Program-made: the position numbers and the translations under genes
Assembly (NCBI GenBank): GCA_028714895.1
Contig: JAQTLM010000002.1
Location: 115,016 to 179,015, forward strand
DNA length: 64,000 nt
Direction: 5' to 3'
Source: Gallionella sp.
GTDB lineage: Bacteria; Pseudomonadota; Gammaproteobacteria; Burkholderiales; Gallionellaceae
Shown here: positions 61,393-64,000 of the stretch, in pieces
Numbering within the stretch: position 1 is the stretch's first letter
How the letters are laid out: each line of letters starts with the position of its first letter
The notes under the pieces: generated by a model
What the model was told of the DNA's origin: nothing
The model's database searches: none
Seen by the model: the letters and a program-made list of their open reading frames with translations, nothing else

Positions 61393-62265
61393 ATGAAATT
61401 CCCCTTCCAGAATGTCGCACTGATCGGCAAACACAAGGCTCCGGAAATCGCCGAGCCGTTGTTGCGCCTGGCTGCGTTTTTGTCGTCCCGGGGGCTGAAT
61501 GTGGTGGTGGATAGCCTGACTGCCGAACAGATCGAATCCAGCCCTTACCCGGCGATGAACCTGAACGAGATGGCCCATGCGGTGGACCTGGCCGTCGTGA
61601 TTGGTGGCGATGGCACCATGCTGAACATTGCGCGCACCCTGTCGCCGTACCAAGTGCCGCTAGTCGGGGTGAATCAGGGCAGACTGGGCTTTCTCACCGA
61701 TCTCACATTGGAGAACATGCAGGACAGCATGGCGGCGATGCTGGACGGCAAGTTCGTCACCGAGCAGCGCCTGTTGCTGTCGGCGCGCGTGTTGCGCGAC
61801 GATGTTGAAGTGTTCAGCGGGCTGGCTTTCAACGAAGTGGCGGTGCACCGCAACCATGTCGGCAGCATGGTCGAGTTCGAGGTGCGCATCGACGGCGAAT
61901 ACCTCTATAACCAGCGCGCCGATGGGCTGATCGTGGCGACGCCCACCGGTTCAACCGCCTATGCGATGTCTGCGGGCGGTCCGATATTGCATCCCAGCCT
62001 GGATGCGCTGGAACTGGTGCCGGTATGCCCGCATACGCTGAGCAACCGACCCATCGTGGTGAAAGGCTCATCGGTGCTGGAGATTCTGATGCATCGCACC
62101 GGCGATATCCGTGTACGCTTCGACAGCCACACCAACTACGATCTGCAGTTGCACGACAAGATCATCGTCACGCGCCATCCCGAGCCTGCCTGCCTGCTGC
62201 ATCCGGTGGGGCATAGCTATTACCACACGCTGCGCGAGAAGCTGCTCTGGAACCAGACCCTGTAA
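61393..62265 (+). CDS. nadK: NAD kinase
   Basis: A 290-residue enzyme making NADP+ from NAD+ and ATP. VIGGDGTMLNIARTL is the GGDG motif; FNEVAVHRNHVGSMVEFEV, SGLIVATPTGSTAYAMSAGGPI-like and RFDSHTNYDL segments follow. ATG 61393 begins MKFPFQNVALIGKH, the family start; an earlier in-frame start at 61357 is less likely. It abuts recN with no gap. Confidence 0.96.
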   Translation: MKFPFQNVALIGKHKAPEIAEPLLRLAAFLSSRGLNVVVDSLTAEQIESSPYPAMNLNEMAHAVDLAVVIGGDGTMLNIARTLSPYQVPLVGVNQGRLGFLTDLTLENMQDSMAAMLDGKFVTEQRLLLSARVLRDDVEVFSGLAFNEVAVHRNHVGSMVEFEVRIDGEYLYNQRADGLIVATPTGSTAYAMSAGGPILHPSLDALELVPVCPHTLSNRPIVVKGSSVLEILMHRTGDIRVRFDSHTNYDLQLHDKIIVTRHPEPACLLHPVGHSYYHTLREKLLWNQTL

Positions 62266-63927
62266 ATGCTGAAGTTCCTGAGCATCCGTGATTTCGTCAT
62301 CGTCTCCTCGCTTGAGTTGGATTTTTCTTCCGGTTTCACCGCGTTGACCGGCGAGACCGGCGCGGGCAAGTCCATCCTGATCGACGCATTGTCGCTGGCG
62401 CTCGGTGAGCGCGGCGATGCGGCTATGGTGCGCAACGGCTGCGAACGCGCGGAGATTGCCGCCGGGTTCGATATCGCCGCGTTGCCGCATTTGCAGGCCT
62501 GGCTGATCGAGCAGGAGTTGGAAGGCGATGATGGGGTATGCTTGCTGCGCCGTGTGCTGGATGCCAATGGCCGTTCGCGCGGCTTCATCAACGGGCGTAG
62601 CGCCACACTGCAACAGATGCGCGACGCGGGCGAGCAGTTGCTGGATACCCACGGCCAGCATGCGCATCAATCATTGGTTTGGCCCGACGCGCAGCGTATG
62701 TTGCTGGACGGTTATGCGGGTGTGGCCGCCGATGCGGAGAAAGTCGCAGCCCTGTACCGCGATTGGCAAACCCTGCGCCGCCGCCGTATCAGCCTCAGCG
62801 AGAATGCAGAGGCAGTGGCCGCCGAACGCGAGTTGCTGCGCTTTCAGCGCGACGAGCTGGAAGGGCTGGGTTTCAATGCGGCGGAGTGGCAAGAACTGCA
62901 GGCGGACTATGCGCGCCTCACCCATGCGGCGAGCCTGCTGGAGACCGCCGCATTCGGCATCGAAACTCTGAGCGAGGCGGACAACGCCTGCCTTGCGCAG
63001 CTCAATGCGCTGGCGGTGCGCCTGCGCGACGGCATGGCGCACGATGCCGGCCTGGGCGAAACGCTGCGCATGCTGGAAAGCGCGCAGGCCGAGTTGCAGG
63101 AGGCGGTGTATGCCTTGCGCCATTACCAGCAGCGCTTGGATACCGACCCGCAACGTCTGCATGAACAGGAGCAGCGCATCCAGGGCGTGATGGATGCCGC
63201 GCGCAAACACCGTGTCGCGCCGGAACAACTGGATGAAGCCTTGCAGCGCATTGTGGCGCGTTTGGCGGAACTGGGCGGCGATGCCGATTTGGCCACGCTG
63301 GAGCTACAGGAAAAATCCGCGCAGCAAAACTATCTGGCGGCGGCGCAAAAATTGTCGGCGGCGCGCAAAAAAGCCGCCGACAAGCTGGGACGCGAGATCA
63401 CCGAGGCGATGCAGACGCTGGCGATGCAGGGCGGCAGTTTTGCCGTGGCGCTGCTGCCGCTGGCTGAAGGGAATGCTTGTGGTCTGGAGACGATAGAGTT
63501 CCAGGTCGCCGCCAATCCCGGTGTGCCGCCGCGCAGTCTGGCCAAGGTCGCCTCGGGCGGCGAGTTGTCGCGCATCAGCCTGGCGATCCAGGTTGCCGCG
63601 AGCCGGGTCGCCAGCGTGCCGACGCTGATTTTCGACGAAGTGGACAGCGGCATCGGCGGGCGTGTCGCGGAAATCGTCGGGCATTTGCTCAAAAAACTGG
63701 GCAAGGATTATCAGGTGCTGTGCGTGACGCATCTGCCGCAGGTCGCCGCCGCCGCCGACCACCAGTGGCAGGTGAGCAAGGCGGCGGAGAACGGCGTCAC
63801 GCTGAGTCATATCACCGTGCTGGACGGCGAACAGCGCGTCGAGGAGATCGCACGCATGCTGGGCGGCGTGAAGATCACCGACACGACGCGCAAGCATGCG
63901 GCGGAGATGTTGGGCGCGGCCGCTTGA
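62266..63927 (+). CDS. recN: DNA repair protein RecN
   Basis: A 553-residue SMC-like ATPase for double-strand break repair. Walker A is TGETGAGKSILIDALSLALGERG, the coiled-coil arms are in the middle, the signature is KVASGGELSRISLAIQV and Walker B is LIFDEVDSGIGGRVAEIVG. Complete. ATG 62266 immediately follows the nadK stop, so the pair is co-expressed. Confidence 0.96.
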   Translation: MLKFLSIRDFVIVSSLELDFSSGFTALTGETGAGKSILIDALSLALGERGDAAMVRNGCERAEIAAGFDIAALPHLQAWLIEQELEGDDGVCLLRRVLDANGRSRGFINGRSATLQQMRDAGEQLLDTHGQHAHQSLVWPDAQRMLLDGYAGVAADAEKVAALYRDWQTLRRRRISLSENAEAVAAERELLRFQRDELEGLGFNAAEWQELQADYARLTHAASLLETAAFGIETLSEADNACLAQLNALAVRLRDGMAHDAGLGETLRMLESAQAELQEAVYALRHYQQRLDTDPQRLHEQEQRIQGVMDAARKHRVAPEQLDEALQRIVARLAELGGDADLATLELQEKSAQQNYLAAAQKLSAARKKAADKLGREITEAMQTLAMQGGSFAVALLPLAEGNACGLETIEFQVAANPGVPPRSLAKVASGGELSRISLAIQVAASRVASVPTLIFDEVDSGIGGRVAEIVGHLLKKLGKDYQVLCVTHLPQVAAAADHQWQVSKAAENGVTLSHITVLDGEQRVEEIARMLGGVKITDTTRKHAAEMLGAAA

Positions 63928-63970
63928 GGTATCATGCGCCGGCTAAATTTTGGAACTGACTGAGACTATT

Positions 63971-64000
63971 ATGCGTATCAAACTGGTTTTGCTTTCCACG
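63971..64000 (+). CDS. N-terminal codons of a further plus-strand gene, cut by the window edge
   Basis: ATG 63971 reads MRIKLVLLST, a hydrophobic signal-like start. Could be a lipoprotein such as BamE, which often follows recN/fur in related genomes, but ten codons are not enough to decide. Confidence 0.4.
   Translation, partial: MRIKLVLLST

Overview
The window looks like chromosomal DNA of a betaproteobacterium, most likely of the Nitrosomonadales/Gallionellaceae type. This rests on gene content and order: purM divergent from a PerM-like permease and hda; argD-argF-argG; rpsT/murJ; a CysB-linked APS-reductase sulfate assimilation operon; hemH/hrcA; nadK-recN. GC content is moderately high and several families of small palindromic repeats are spread between genes. 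I see no rRNA, tRNA, CRISPR array, transposase or integrase, and no phage structural genes.

Layout. 0-3.3 kb: the 5' end of purM, a PerM-like permease, hda, a HAD phosphatase and a glutaredoxin-like protein. 3.4-6.2 kb: a small accessory patch with orphan membrane and lipoprotein genes (one probably frameshifted), an XRE regulator and a ParDE-like toxin-antitoxin pair with a perfect palindromic operator. 6.2-13 kb: hslR, a membrane methyltransferase, yajL, yajQ, ppnP, argG, argF, argD and rpsT, all on the minus strand. 13-19 kb: murJ, a canonical HD-GYP protein, a P3A-type proton ATPase and an NfsA-like nitroreductase. 19-26.2 kb: cysB divergent from a TauE permease and cysI-cysH-cysD-cysN. 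Together these take sulfate through APS directly to sulfite and sulfide, and no APS kinase is present. 26.3-33.9 kb: a CobD/AmpE-like protein, an MsbA-like ABC exporter, a DedA protein, a short alpha-glucan phosphorylase, wrbA and a split YeeE/YedE pair.

34-42.3 kb is the most unusual stretch. An intact DUF5062-like gene lies at the left end and an intact srkA-type kinase gene at the right end. Between them sit three unrelated cargo modules: a NERD-SF1 helicase, a DUF433/DUF5615 toxin-antitoxin pair, and a histidine kinase plus degenerate HD-GYP response regulator. They are separated by two truncated copies of the srkA promoter and 5' end and one truncated copy of the DUF5062 3' end. The locus appears to have gained cargo repeatedly, each time leaving a copy of the DUF5062-srkA junction, with no recombinase in sight.

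42.4-51.1 kb is mostly housekeeping: rsgA, a PhhB-like dehydratase, a c-type cytochrome, an M48 protease, orn, a BCAM0308-type zinc protein, murI, a tautomerase, a methyltransferase, a DsrE-like protein, hemH and hrcA. 51.2-61.2 kb is accessory: a TPR protein, an SDR fused by overlap to a thermostable-hemolysin/AMP-ligase fusion, a radical SAM/SPASM enzyme with a PPOX-like flavoprotein, and an RND efflux pair. 61.4-64 kb: nadK, recN and the first codons of another plus-strand gene.
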